Shown here in pieces: positions 1 to 9,081 of a stretch of 64,000 bases of DNA (positions are counted from its first letter, which is position 1; each line of letters begins with the position of its first letter). The DNA is from Epilithonimonas hungarica (lineage in GTDB: Bacteria > Bacteroidota > Bacteroidia > Flavobacteriales > Weeksellaceae). The notes under the pieces are model-generated. The model ran no database searches. It saw nothing but the letters and a program-made list of their open reading frames with translations, and was not told where the DNA came from. The stretch lies in the NCBI RefSeq assembly GCF_900102265.1, contig NZ_FNBH01000004.1:1-64000 (forward strand). The letters run 5' to 3'. Both the position numbers and the translations under genes were made by a program.

Positions 1-65
1 CTTTTTCGGTGCTGCCATAATTAAAATTACTCTTTTTATGAAAACACTCCTTAACTTTTTAATAT

Positions 66-203
66 CTAATGTCCACTTTTCGCTGACGATTTACAGTCTG
101 AAGGATAATCATCCGCAGCTCCCGTTGTCAGTCCGGGACCTAAAAGACCGAAGAATTTTTTGATTTTTTTTGTTTGATTTTCAACCTGATGTTTTACAGA
201 CAT
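66..203 (-). pseudogene. 5' remnant of an Nramp-type metal transporter gene
   Basis: A 45-codon reading frame starts at the ATG complementary to 201-203. After a basic N-terminus it contains LLGPGLTTGAADD followed by PS, which is the N-terminal signature of Nramp (MntH-type) divalent metal transporters, normally continuing DDDPSGI. Homology stops directly afterwards (DCKSSAKSGH, then a stop), so only about the first 30 codons of a roughly 400-residue membrane protein remain. Recognition rests on one short motif. An unrelated small protein is possible. Confidence 0.4.
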
Positions 204-448
204 TGTTAATTGTTTTTGAATACAATATACTATTAATTGATCATATTTTTGGACTCGTTTAGAGCCTGTTTCAATTGCATCAATAATTTTTTAATTTTAA
301 ACAACTTCAATGTTAAAATAAGATTTTCAGTAAATTAAGATTGAAGTTGATTTTTAGTAAGTTTTTAAGCTAAATGGACTTAATTTCTTGATGTTAAGAA
401 TAAATTAAAGATTTAAACATGCTTTAAATAAATAGCTTTTGATAATTA

Positions 449-482
449 AAAAGACCTTCCAAATTCGGGAAAGTCTTTTTTA
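449..482 (-). terminator. Intrinsic terminator after the hydrolase operon
   Basis: AAGAC-TTCC pairs with GGAA-GTCTT around a short loop. A run of T follows on the plus side and a run of A precedes it, so it can work in both directions. It lies about 50 bp beyond the stop of the minus-strand hydrolase gene, the probable client. Confidence 0.6.
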
Positions 483-529
483 AATTATTATTTTAAATGT
501 GTTTTATTCAAAAAAAAGCTATTTTCATA

Positions 530-1615
530 TTAGTTACAGTAAGAAATTCTAGGATTTGTACTGCTTCCACATGGAAACTGATATTTAATTTGCAGATATT
601 TAGGAGTAGGATTGTCTGTAACTTCCAGCGGAGCCATCGCTTGTCCGTTATAAGAAGGCATGGTAACTTGTGCAGACGAACCGTTGCCTAAAGCCACATT
701 TTTGGCACTGGCATTACCGTTGAAGTTGTAATCCATCATGGCATCCAAAAGACGATATACACCATAATAATCCAATGCATCAAAAGCTTTTCTGGAACTT
801 GGCATTACGTGGTCTGTTACATAATTGTATCCGTTAATAGTGGATGATTTAATATAAACGAAATCTTTTTCAGCATTAGAAATATTGATGTTTTTAAAAA
901 TATCAATTGCCATTCTGTGATCGTTTACATCGTCCTCGTCATAGACCTGGGTAATCATTTTGGTATTGGCGGGAAAACTTTCCAATTGTTGTTGAGTAGT
1001 CAATGAACTGTTCCAGTTAAAAGAATACCACGGAGCCATGGTGAAAAGAAAACGTCCGTTTTGTCCCCAACCTTTTTCTGTAAACGCCTTATATGCAAGA
1101 TCAATACTTGCTCCACCGCCGAAAGAATGCCCCATAAAACCTACTTTCTGGGTATCGATAATATTAGGATAATCTGTAGCCGCTTTTACGAAGCCTTCCC
1201 AAAGGGTTTGGTAACGATGATCAACACTGATATCAACAGTACGGTAAGGTACAAATACCACAACATAACCCTTTTTTGCAATAAAGTTATAAAGCTCTAT
1301 ATTATAATCCTTGTCTTCACCACCAAAAGGATGTGAAAAGAATATCGTAGGTCTGGGAGAAGTAATTCCTTTAGGATAGAAAATAGAAACCTGTGTTCCT
1401 GCATATTGTGGATTATTAAAATCAATTTCAGCCACTTCATAGTTGCCGTCTGATCCGTATCCTGATGTCGGTTTTTGTATAGGTCCCTGAAGGGTATTGC
1501 TGATACCGAGTTTCGACTGATTATCAAGAACTTCCTCATTGTCATTAGTACTTTGAGAACATGCTGTAGTGGTAATAAGCATAATCATTACCCATGGATA
1601 AAATAGTTTTTTCAT
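530..1615 (-). CDS. Lipoprotein alpha/beta-hydrolase (dienelactone hydrolase / PAF-acetylhydrolase-like)
   Basis: The 361-residue protein has a lipoprotein signal peptide with the lipobox Cys at residue 19, so it should be anchored in a membrane facing the periplasm or surface. The nucleophile elbow GHSFGG places the catalytic Ser at 164. A later DEDDVND segment and TDHVMP supply candidate Asp and His for the triad. HPFGG near residues 95-99 looks like the oxyanion loop. The fold matches alpha/beta hydrolases of the dienelactone hydrolase / PAF-acetylhydrolase / PET-hydrolase-like group; the substrate cannot be told. The start codon overlaps the stop of the upstream gene by four bases (ATGA), so the two are translationally coupled. 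Confidence 0.8.
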   Translation of the reverse strand: MKKLFYPWVMIMLITTTACSQSTNDNEEVLDNQSKLGISNTLQGPIQKPTSGYGSDGNYEVAEIDFNNPQYAGTQVSIFYPKGITSPRPTIFFSHPFGGEDKDYNIELYNFIAKKGYVVVFVPYRTVDISVDHRYQTLWEGFVKAATDYPNIIDTQKVGFMGHSFGGGASIDLAYKAFTEKGWGQNGRFLFTMAPWYSFNWNSSLTTQQQLESFPANTKMITQVYDEDDVNDHRMAIDIFKNINISNAEKDFVYIKSSTINGYNYVTDHVMPSSRKAFDALDYYGVYRLLDAMMDYNFNGNASAKNVALGNGSSAQVTMPSYNGQAMAPLEVTDNPTPKYLQIKYQFPCGSSTNPRISYCN

Positions 1616-1995
1616 TTTCTTTTTTCTTTTAAATTTTGAATCATCTGATCTTTAATCTCCTGATACTTTTTATATTGTCCTGCATCAAGAATTTGGCTTA
1701 GAGCATTAGATTTTTCTTTCTGTAGAGCTTTTAGTTTTTTGAACTTGGAGAGTTTACCTTCATTACTCTGAATAATAGGCTCATTCTTTTGGGCATACTG
1801 AAGGTTAAGCGCAGAAACCTGCTGGATTTGTGACGTATTCAAAGCCAATTTAGTGGTCATCCATTCCGTTTGCATCTTTGCATGCTGTTCAGGAGTAGTA
1901 TCCTTTAATTTTTTTGTCTGTGCCGATACATTTGTAAATGTCATATATAGAAATGCTATTATAAGAATTGGCAAAAGTTTTTGTTTTAAAAGCAT
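1612..1995 (-). CDS. Secreted Spy/CpxP-like helical protein
   Basis: This 127-residue protein has a signal peptide ending near NVSAQ and a mature part made of charged helices rich in Lys and Gln. The segment from about residue 35 (TTPEQHAKMQTEWMTTKLALNTSQIQQV) resembles the LTxxQ-type helices of Spy/CpxP envelope-stress chaperones and of Bacteroidota DUF4890-type proteins. It is first in a two-gene operon with the lipoprotein hydrolase. A role in envelope protein homeostasis is an inference from fold resemblance only. Confidence 0.6.
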   Translation of the reverse strand: MLLKQKLLPILIIAFLYMTFTNVSAQTKKLKDTTPEQHAKMQTEWMTTKLALNTSQIQQVSALNLQYAQKNEPIIQSNEGKLSKFKKLKALQKEKSNALSQILDAGQYKKYQEIKDQMIQNLKEKRK

Positions 1996-2094
1996 CTTGG
2001 AAAATTTTAATTTTTAATGAAACAAATGTAGCAATACCCAATGTTTACTTTAATATAAAAAAAGGTGAACCGCCTAAATCTAAGGGTGAAGTTA

Positions 2095-2874
2095 TCACTG
2101 ATCCAGCCACTTTCTAAAATCCATGGCTTTTGCTTTGCTTACGATTATCTGTTCCAGAGGTAAAGGATGTACTTTCACAAGCAGTCTTCCGTTAAAAAAA
2201 TATTCTACGGTGTCTACAGCATTTTTATTGATAATGAATTGGCGGTTTGCCCTGAAAAAAAGGGAAGGATTAAGTTCACGTTCCAGCTGTTCCAATGTAA
2301 ATTCCACAACATATTGCCTGCCATCAGCAAGATATGCATACACTATTTCGTTGGCTGTGTAAAACCAATTGATTTTAGCTGCTTCTACGGGGATAAGTCT
2401 TCCGCAATAATGGATCAGGAATGATTTTTTGTATTGTTTTGTGGCATACTGAAGCTCGTAAAGCAAAGACTTTGTTTTAGACAGTTCGTTGTTTGCATCG
2501 GAAGCAATAAGAGTATTATATTTAAGTAAAGTTCGTAGTATTTCTTCCTTGTCAAAAGGTTTTAAAACATAATCAATACCATTGTTCCGAAAAGCCTCAA
2601 TAGCATAATCATTATAGGCGGTTACAAAAATGACGGGTTTTAATATTTTCGTTCTGCTGAAAATTTCAAATGATAATCCATCTGAAAGGCGTATATCTGA
2701 AAATATCAGATCATAAATATTATCGTTTGTTTCGAACCAGTCTACTGCTTCAGCGACGCTTTGTAATGTTATAATAATCTCAATCCCAGGATTGATCTCT
2801 TTCAGGATATATTCCAGATTTCTTGCAGTAGCAGCTTCATCTTCAATAATTATGATATGTAAATTCTGTGTCAT
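2095..2874 (-). CDS. LytTR-family response regulator
   Basis: The 259-residue protein has an N-terminal receiver domain (acidic pair EDE at 11-13, phospho-acceptor Asp60 in FSDIRLSDG, switch Thr in FVTAYND, Lys in VLKPF). A C-terminal LytTR DNA-binding domain begins near residue 145 (typical ending: FFRANRQFIINKNAVDTVEYFFNGRLLV). It shares a four-base ATGA overlap with the histidine kinase gene directly upstream, so the two form one cognate pair. Its targets cannot be read here; the neighbouring hydrolase operon is an obvious candidate. Confidence 0.93.
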   Translation of the reverse strand: MTQNLHIIIIEDEAATARNLEYILKEINPGIEIIITLQSVAEAVDWFETNDNIYDLIFSDIRLSDGLSFEIFSRTKILKPVIFVTAYNDYAIEAFRNNGIDYVLKPFDKEEILRTLLKYNTLIASDANNELSKTKSLLYELQYATKQYKKSFLIHYCGRLIPVEAAKINWFYTANEIVYAYLADGRQYVVEFTLEQLERELNPSLFFRANRQFIINKNAVDTVEYFFNGRLLVKVHPLPLEQIIVSKAKAMDFRKWLDQ

Positions 2875-3890
2875 AATAAAGGAAGTTTTACTGTAAAATA
2901 TTGCTCCGTTTGAAGGATTTCTATTTCCTTATGAAGTTGTAGTTTATATCTTTCATTAAGATTGACAAGACCAAGCCCGGTTCCTTCTACCTCACTAATA
3001 GTAGGTTGAAGATTATTTCGCATGATAAGCCATTTACTTTCATAATAAATTTCTACGATTAAAGGAGATGAAACTATAGCCTTGTTATGTTTAACAGCAT
3101 TTTCCACCAGAGGTTGGAGTGATAAATGAAGAAGTTCTTTACTCAAAATGTTTTCGCTGATATTGATTTGAATCTGAAAGGTGTTTTCCAACCGCATTTT
3201 TACAAGTTGAATATAAGAATTCAAGTAATCAAGCTCTTTTTCAATAGTTACAAGATCATTTCCTGAACGAAGCAGGGTATATCTGAAGATTTTGGAAAGA
3301 TGATGAATATAGTTTTGGGCTAAAGGCGGATTTTCCCTTATAATAGCAGAAAGACTGCTCAGCGTATTGAACAGAAAATGTGGGTTTAATTGTTCCTGAA
3401 GCAATTGCAGTTGCGCTGTAAGATAAGCAGAATTAAGCTGCTCGTTGATAAGATCTTTATTTCTGCTTTCTCGCATCAGAAGAATAAGACGGATTACTAC
3501 GGCAATCATAATGGTACTGAGCAAAAAACGGACGAAATATCCCCTTATTCTGCCTCCCGGCACATGGAGAATTCCAAACCACACAGAATGGATCAAGCTT
3601 CCCAATATAATGGCTGCTAAAACTACTAAAATATTGAATGTGTAAAGTTTCCAATATTGTTTGTTCTCTCTAAACCCACTAAAAAATTTACTATCAGAAA
3701 GGTTAAGATAAAACAAGACAAGACAGAACATCAAATTGTAGATAAACTGAAAACCATATTCCCAAATATTGAACTGCCAGTAACGGGCAATAATCCCCTC
3801 ACTATTAAGTGCCATCAGTTTTGCTGAATTGACGACCAGTGTAATCAGCAGGGCACTATACAGGTATATTTTTCTCTCGTTCTTAATCAT
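2871..3890 (-). CDS. LytS/YehU-type sensor histidine kinase
   Basis: A 339-residue membrane kinase with four predicted transmembrane segments in the first 140 residues, a linker coiled coil, then the His_kinase (PF06580) signature EQLNPHFLFNTL with phospho-acceptor His171, and a HATPase N-box LQPLVENAVKHN. The ATP lid is short and the G box reads GTGLGLVNLNERY. It has no large extracytoplasmic sensor, so the signal is probably sensed in the membrane. It is translationally coupled to the LytTR regulator downstream. Confidence 0.92.
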   Translation of the reverse strand: MIKNERKIYLYSALLITLVVNSAKLMALNSEGIIARYWQFNIWEYGFQFIYNLMFCLVLFYLNLSDSKFFSGFRENKQYWKLYTFNILVVLAAIILGSLIHSVWFGILHVPGGRIRGYFVRFLLSTIMIAVVIRLILLMRESRNKDLINEQLNSAYLTAQLQLLQEQLNPHFLFNTLSSLSAIIRENPPLAQNYIHHLSKIFRYTLLRSGNDLVTIEKELDYLNSYIQLVKMRLENTFQIQINISENILSKELLHLSLQPLVENAVKHNKAIVSSPLIVEIYYESKWLIMRNNLQPTISEVEGTGLGLVNLNERYKLQLHKEIEILQTEQYFTVKLPLL

Positions 3891-4208
3891 TTTTACAAAG
3901 AAAGGAAAATATTGAAATTAACAATACAATAAACAGGTGAAACTGTAAAATCAGGTGGCGAAAGAATAGATTCTGAAGACCATATCGTAAAAATTAGTGG
4001 ATAGCAATAGACTTAGAGTATCCTCTATATTGGGGAATTGCTAATGTTGTTCAACCGCAATTCTTATTCATTGACTTTAGAGGTATGAATTAAATCATCA
4101 GAGACTGTATTAATTGGATGGTATTAGATAAGAAAATATAATAATGGAAAACAATGATTTGGCTTATTTAAAATTATTCTTAATGAAATATTTCATAATT
4201 TTGATATA
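3891..4208. other. Intergenic region between divergent operons
   Basis: It separates the minus-strand kinase gene from the plus-strand metal-efflux operon. No open frame of note was found. It must hold both divergent promoters; only the -7-like box at 4196-4203 can be pointed to. Confidence 0.5.
4196..4203 (+). promoter_or_regulatory. Candidate Bacteroidota -7 box (TAATTTTG) of the efflux operon
   Basis: TAATTTTG matches the TAnnTTTG -7 consensus of the Bacteroidota sigma-A-type promoter. It ends only five bases before the GTG at 4209, so either that transcript is leaderless or the real start codon lies further in. No convincing -33 TTTG lies at the usual spacing. Confidence 0.35.
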
Positions 4209-4595
4209 GTGAAAAAGCTGATTTCCATATTATTGTTGTCATTGTATTTGGTTTCTACAACCGAACTATATCAGCTTTTGAAAATGCCGCTTCTCATAGA
4301 ACATTATATACAGCATAAAAGTCTGAATTCTGAAATGTCGTTTACTGCATTTCTGAAAATCCATTATGACCATCCGGTTAAAGATAATGATTATGATCAG
4401 GATCAGAAGCTACCGTTTGTTTCACACGCAAGTCCTCTTTCTGTCGTTTTTACCGTTAATCCAATTTTAGATCTTCATTGTATAGAAAAGACATATAATC
4501 CTATTGGCATAAAACAAATTCTTTATAAAAATGTTCTTTATAACAAGGAAATTTTAAATTCTATTTGGGAGCCCCCAAAATTTTATCAATCTTAA
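4209..4595 (+). CDS. Exported protein of unknown function preceding the heavy-metal RND operon
   Basis: The 128-residue protein starts at GTG and has an N-terminal signal peptide (MKKLISILLLSLYLVSTT). The mature part includes HYIQHK and HYDHP near the middle and ends in WEPPKFYQS. Small proteins of this kind are common directly upstream of CusA/CzcA genes in Bacteroidota, so it is probably a periplasmic accessory of the pump; His and Asp residues could bind metal. No catalytic motif was recognised. It is co-directional with the RND gene 139 bp downstream. Confidence 0.6.
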   Translation: MKKLISILLLSLYLVSTTELYQLLKMPLLIEHYIQHKSLNSEMSFTAFLKIHYDHPVKDNDYDQDQKLPFVSHASPLSVVFTVNPILDLHCIEKTYNPIGIKQILYKNVLYNKEILNSIWEPPKFYQS

Positions 4596-4734
4596 TCTAT
4601 TTTTCTCAATCATTCTCTGATTGAGGGTATTCTGCTTTGCCATAAAATATCTGCAAAAAATGTAGATGTATTCATCGTGTGCTTCAGAGTACCTAAAACT
4701 TATCTCAATAATTAAGATTAATAATCAATCATTT

Positions 4735-7700
4735 ATGCTTACAAAAATCATTGAGTTTTCTGTAAAGAATAAACTCATTATTGCATTGTTGGTATTAGGG
4801 CTTATTGGAATTGGTTCCTATCAGGTCACTAAATTACCGATAGATGCGGTACCCGACATAACCAATAATCAGGTACAGGTTATTACCATTGCACCTTCTT
4901 TTGGGGCAACGGATATAGAACGACTTGTTACCTTTCCTATAGAACAGGCCAATAATAATATCTCAGGACTAAAAGAGATCCGAAGTTTTTCCAGATTCGG
5001 GCTGTCTCTTGTTACCATTGTTTTTGAAGATGATGTTGACATTTATTGGGCCAGACAGCAGGTTGCGGAAAGGCTTCAGCAGGTTCAATCCGTCATTCCT
5101 CAAGGTATAGGAACGCCACAGTTAGGACCCATTTCTACAGGACTGGGCGAGATCTATCAATATGTGGTAAGACCCGAAAAAGGTTACGAAAAACAATACA
5201 ATACTACAGAGCTGAGAACCATACAGGATTGGATTGTGAGAAGGCAGCTACTGGGTGTGAAAGGTGTCGCGGAAGTCAGCAGTTTTGGCGGAAAGCTGAA
5301 ACAATATGAGATTGCCGTGAATCCCGATAGACTAAACGCTTACGGGATTACCATCAACGATGTGTTTGATGCCCTGAATACCAATAACCAAAATACTGGC
5401 GGTGCCTATATCGAAAAAGGACCAACGGTTCTTTACATCAGAAGCGAAGGTTTAATAGGTAATATTGAAGATATTCAAAATATTGCCATTGCAACCAAAA
5501 AGAATGATATTCCGTTGTTTATTCGGGATGTTGCGAAGGTTAAAACAGGTTTTGCTACCCGTTACGGAGCAATGACCTATAATGATCAGGGTGAAGTTTC
5601 GGGAGCTGTGGTGATGATGCTTAAAGGCGAAAACAGCAATCAGGTCATTAAAAATGTTAAAGAAAAAATAGCTCAAATACAGAAAACACTTCCAAAAGGA
5701 GTAGTGATAGAACCTTTCCTTGATCGCACAAAAATGGTAAACAATGCCATAGGAACAGTAGAAAAAAACCTGACAGAAGGTGCTTTAATCGTCGTTTTTG
5801 TATTGGTTCTTTTCCTCGGGAATTTTCGGGCAGGATTGCTTGTAGCATCAGTAATCCCTTTGGCCATGCTATTTGCGATATGTATGATGAATCTTTTCGG
5901 GGTTAGCGGTAACCTGATGAGTCTCGGCGCACTGGATTTTGGTTTGATTATAGACGGCGCAGTGATTATTGTAGAATCGGTACTGCATCAGTTCAGTCAT
6001 AATTCAAAGTTTAAAAAAATGTTTTCAGTCGGAAAACAGGAAATGGATAGCATCGTTATAGACTCAGCTGGGAAAATGATGAATAGTGCTGTTTTCGGAC
6101 AGATTATTATCTTCATTGTTTATCTCCCGATTCTTACTTTGCAGGGCATCGAAGGAAAAATGTTCAAACCTATGGCGGAAACTGTAGCCTTTGCATTGCT
6201 AGGAGCTTTCTTACTTTCATTAACATATATTCCGATGATGAGTGCTTTATTACTAAGAAAAAAAAGCAGCAAGCCCGGATTTTCGGATAGAATGATGAAG
6301 AATGTGGAACAGATTTATCTTAAAGCCCTTCTGAAAGTCCTTAGGATTCCGAAATTAATTTTTTTCGCAGTTGTAATATTATTTTTATTGGCAGTTATTA
6401 TCCTGAGCAGGCTGGGAGGCGAATTCATCCCTTCTCTGGAAGAAGGTGATTTTGCAGTAGATACCAGAGTATTACCGGGCAGCAATCTTACGACAACCAT
6501 AGAAAGTACCCAAAAAGCTGCTCATATCCTGAAATCCAGATTTCAGGAGGTAGAAAAAGTGGTTACAAAAATAGGAAGTGGTGAGGTCCCTACTGACCCA
6601 ATGCCGATGGATGCGTCGGATATGATGGTCATTCTTAAGGATAAAAAAGAATGGACTTCAGCCACTACTTTTCCGGAATTAGCAAATAAAATGAGCAAAG
6701 AATTGCAAGATGTCCCGGGAGTTACGGCGAGTTTTCAATTTCCGGTTCAGATGCGTTTTAATGAGTTGATGACGGGTGCAAGGCAAGATGTAGTTGTGAA
6801 AATTTTTGGTGACGATCTGGATGTTCTTTCTCAGAACGCACAGAAACTTGGCAAAATAATAGAAACGGTAGAAGGAACCCAGAATCTGTACATAGAGCCA
6901 ATCTCTGGAATGCCACAGGTAATTATAGAATACAACCGTCCTTTGATAGCACAGTATCACCTGTCAATTTCGTATATCAACAGGATTGTGAATGCTGCTT
7001 TTGCAGGACAGAGCACAGGTTTGATTTTTGAAAGAGAAAAACGTTTTGATATGGTTGTCCGCGTTGATTCTAACGATCGTAAAAACGTGAATGATATTAA
7101 AAATCTTCTTGTTCCAACTCCTTTTGGAAATCAGATTCCGCTTTCGCAACTGGCAAAAGTAGAAGTGAAAAATGGTCCGAACCAAATCCAAAGAGAAAAT
7201 GCACAAAGAAGAATTGTCGTAGGATTTAATATTAAAGGACGAGATGTACAGAGCATCGTAGAAGAACTCCAAGGTAAGGTGGACAAAGAGATGAAACTCC
7301 CTACCGGTTATTATATGACATACGGAGGCTCCTTTGAAAACCTGAATAATGCCAAACAACGCCTTATGGTAGCCGTTCCTATTGCGTTGGCTCTTATTTT
7401 TGTAATGTTGTTTTTTGCATTCAAATCTATTAAAGAAAGTTTACTGATTTACACGGCAATCCCACTTTCCATTATTGGAGGCGTATTTCTTTTGGCTCTT
7501 CGGGGGATGCCTTTTAGTATCAGCGCAGGAGTCGGTTTTATTGCACTTTTCGGGGTAGCCGTACTGAATGGTATTGTTTTGATTTCAGAATTTAACCGAC
7601 TTTACAAAAGCGGTATCCGAAATATTGTAAGAATTGTTGTTGATGGCGGTGAGTCCCGACTGCGCCCCGTGCTGATGACGGCTTTCGTGGCATCGTTAGG

Positions 7701-9078
7701 TTTTATCCCGATGGCGGTAAGCAACGGTGCAGGAGCAGAAGTGCAACGTCCACTGGCAACGGTTGTTATCGGAGGATTGATGGTGGCAACATTCCTTACC
7801 TTATTTGTTTTGCCCCTGCTATACGTAACTATTGAAAAAGGATTTAAAATGAAAAAAAGAAATAATAAAAATATCGTAACATTAGTAATTTTAGTTTGTA
7901 GCTTATTAGGATTCCAAGCCAAATCCCAAACTCCGATCAGTTTGCAGAACGCAATTAATCAAGCATTGGAAAACAACAGAAATCTAAAGAACGAGAAACT
8001 AAAGGCAGAATATTCCAAAGTATTGATAAAATCCGCTTCGGATATTCCGCAGACTGCCGTTACTATGGATTACGGACAGATTAACAGTGCGTATAATGAT
8101 ATGAAATTCGGGGTTGTCCAAAGCATAGCTTTTCCAACGGTGTATAAAAAACAAAAAAATGTGTATACCGAAGAATGGAAAAAATCTCTGCTTAATGTTT
8201 CTTTAAAAGAATTTGAACTCAAAAAAGCGGTTAGTTATACCTTCTATGATATTTTATATTGGAAAGAAAAAGAAAAGCTGCTAAACGAAACTTTGAAGCT
8301 CTATTCCGATTTTTTTGATAAAGCAAACCTGCGTCTGAAAGCTGGAGAAAGTAACATTCTGGAAAAAACTACCGCTTCTAATCAGAAATCTGCCATTGAA
8401 ATACAGCTAAAACAGGTGCAGCAGGAATTAGCTGTATTGCATCACCAGTTTCGTTGGCTTTTGAACAGCGAAGGAGATTTTACCCCGAACGACTCAAAAT
8501 ATTTTGCAGCCAGTTTAAAAAATGATCTGAACGAACATCCTTTGCTCAAAATTTTACAACAGCAGAAAAATGTATCTGCCGAACAAATTTCACTGGAAAA
8601 AGCAAAAATGTTACCCGGCCTGCAATTGGCGTATAACCTGAACAGTTTTAAAGGTATGGGAGCAGATGACAAAGTGTACAACGCTACACCACAGTTTCAT
8701 TCGGTGCAGGTGGGTGTTGCTATTCCTGTTTTTTTCGGTGGACAAAAAGCCAGAATAGAAGCGGCAAAAGTTGCAGGAACAATTGCTGAAAATGAACTGA
8801 AAAATGCTGAATTTAATTTGAATAACCAACTGAAAAAGGCCAGCGAAATCTATCAGGCAAGTTTGGACATTGTTTCCCGCTACGAAACTTCGGAACTGAA
8901 AAATGCCGATACCATTACCGAAACGGCAAGAAGACAATTTCTGGCAGGAGAAATCAACTATCTGGATTTTGTAATAGTGGTCAATCAGGCAGTAGCTCTA
9001 AAAAATAATTATGCCGATGCTGTCTGGAAGCTCAACCAAAGTGCTATAGAATTCGAATACCTTAACTTAAATCCTTAA
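4735..9078 (+). CDS. CzcA/CusA-type heavy-metal RND pump fused to a TolC-type outer membrane factor
   Basis: The ATG at 4735 is preferred to the one at 4666 because MLTKIIEFSVKNK is the canonical RND N-terminus; this gives 1447 residues. Residues 1-1035 are a complete HME-RND pump. The TM4 segment LDFGLIIDGAVIIVES carries the DFGxxxDG signature of divalent-cation (Co/Zn/Cd) pumps rather than of Cu/Ag pumps. From about residue 1050 the protein is a TolC/CusC-like outer membrane factor with two long coiled-coil repeats. The junction holds an internal Met (7849) followed by a signal-peptide-like stretch ending in AKSQ. Such pump-OMF fusions are known in Bacteroidota annotations. The adaptor gene follows after three bases. 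Confidence 0.93.
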   Translation: MLTKIIEFSVKNKLIIALLVLGLIGIGSYQVTKLPIDAVPDITNNQVQVITIAPSFGATDIERLVTFPIEQANNNISGLKEIRSFSRFGLSLVTIVFEDDVDIYWARQQVAERLQQVQSVIPQGIGTPQLGPISTGLGEIYQYVVRPEKGYEKQYNTTELRTIQDWIVRRQLLGVKGVAEVSSFGGKLKQYEIAVNPDRLNAYGITINDVFDALNTNNQNTGGAYIEKGPTVLYIRSEGLIGNIEDIQNIAIATKKNDIPLFIRDVAKVKTGFATRYGAMTYNDQGEVSGAVVMMLKGENSNQVIKNVKEKIAQIQKTLPKGVVIEPFLDRTKMVNNAIGTVEKNLTEGALIVVFVLVLFLGNFRAGLLVASVIPLAMLFAICMMNLFGVSGNLMSLGALDFGLIIDGAVIIVESVLHQFSHNSKFKKMFSVGKQEMDSIVIDSAGKMMNSAVFGQIIIFIVYLPILTLQGIEGKMFKPMAETVAFALLGAFLLSLTYIPMMSALLLRKKSSKPGFSDRMMKNVEQIYLKALLKVLRIPKLIFFAVVILFLLAVIILSRLGGEFIPSLEEGDFAVDTRVLPGSNLTTTIESTQKAAHILKSRFQEVEKVVTKIGSGEVPTDPMPMDASDMMVILKDKKEWTSATTFPELANKMSKELQDVPGVTASFQFPVQMRFNELMTGARQDVVVKIFGDDLDVLSQNAQKLGKIIETVEGTQNLYIEPISGMPQVIIEYNRPLIAQYHLSISYINRIVNAAFAGQSTGLIFEREKRFDMVVRVDSNDRKNVNDIKNLLVPTPFGNQIPLSQLAKVEVKNGPNQIQRENAQRRIVVGFNIKGRDVQSIVEELQGKVDKEMKLPTGYYMTYGGSFENLNNAKQRLMVAVPIALALIFVMLFFAFKSIKESLLIYTAIPLSIIGGVFLLALRGMPFSISAGVGFIALFGVAVLNGIVLISEFNRLYKSGIRNIVRIVVDGGESRLRPVLMTAFVASLGFIPMAVSNGAGAEVQRPLATVVIGGLMVATFLTLFVLPLLYVTIEKGFKMKKRNNKNIVTLVILVCSLLGFQAKSQTPISLQNAINQALENNRNLKNEKLKAEYSKVLIKSASDIPQTAVTMDYGQINSAYNDMKFGVVQSIAFPTVYKKQKNVYTEEWKKSLLNVSLKEFELKKAVSYTFYDILYWKEKEKLLNETLKLYSDFFDKANLRLKAGESNILEKTTASNQKSAIEIQLKQVQQELAVLHHQFRWLLNSEGDFTPNDSKYFAASLKNDLNEHPLLKILQQQKNVSAEQISLEKAKMLPGLQLAYNLNSFKGMGADDKVYNATPQFHSVQVGVAIPVFFGGQKARIEAAKVAGTIAENELKNAEFNLNNQLKKASEIYQASLDIVSRYETSELKNADTITETARRQFLAGEINYLDFVIVVNQAVALKNNYADAVWKLNQSAIEFEYLNLNP

Positions 9079-9081
9079 CAA

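Noticed and set aside
4666..4734. Longer N-terminus for the CzcA-TolC fusion
   Set aside because: The added 23 residues have no RND character; MLTKIIEFSVKNK at 4735 is the standard family start.
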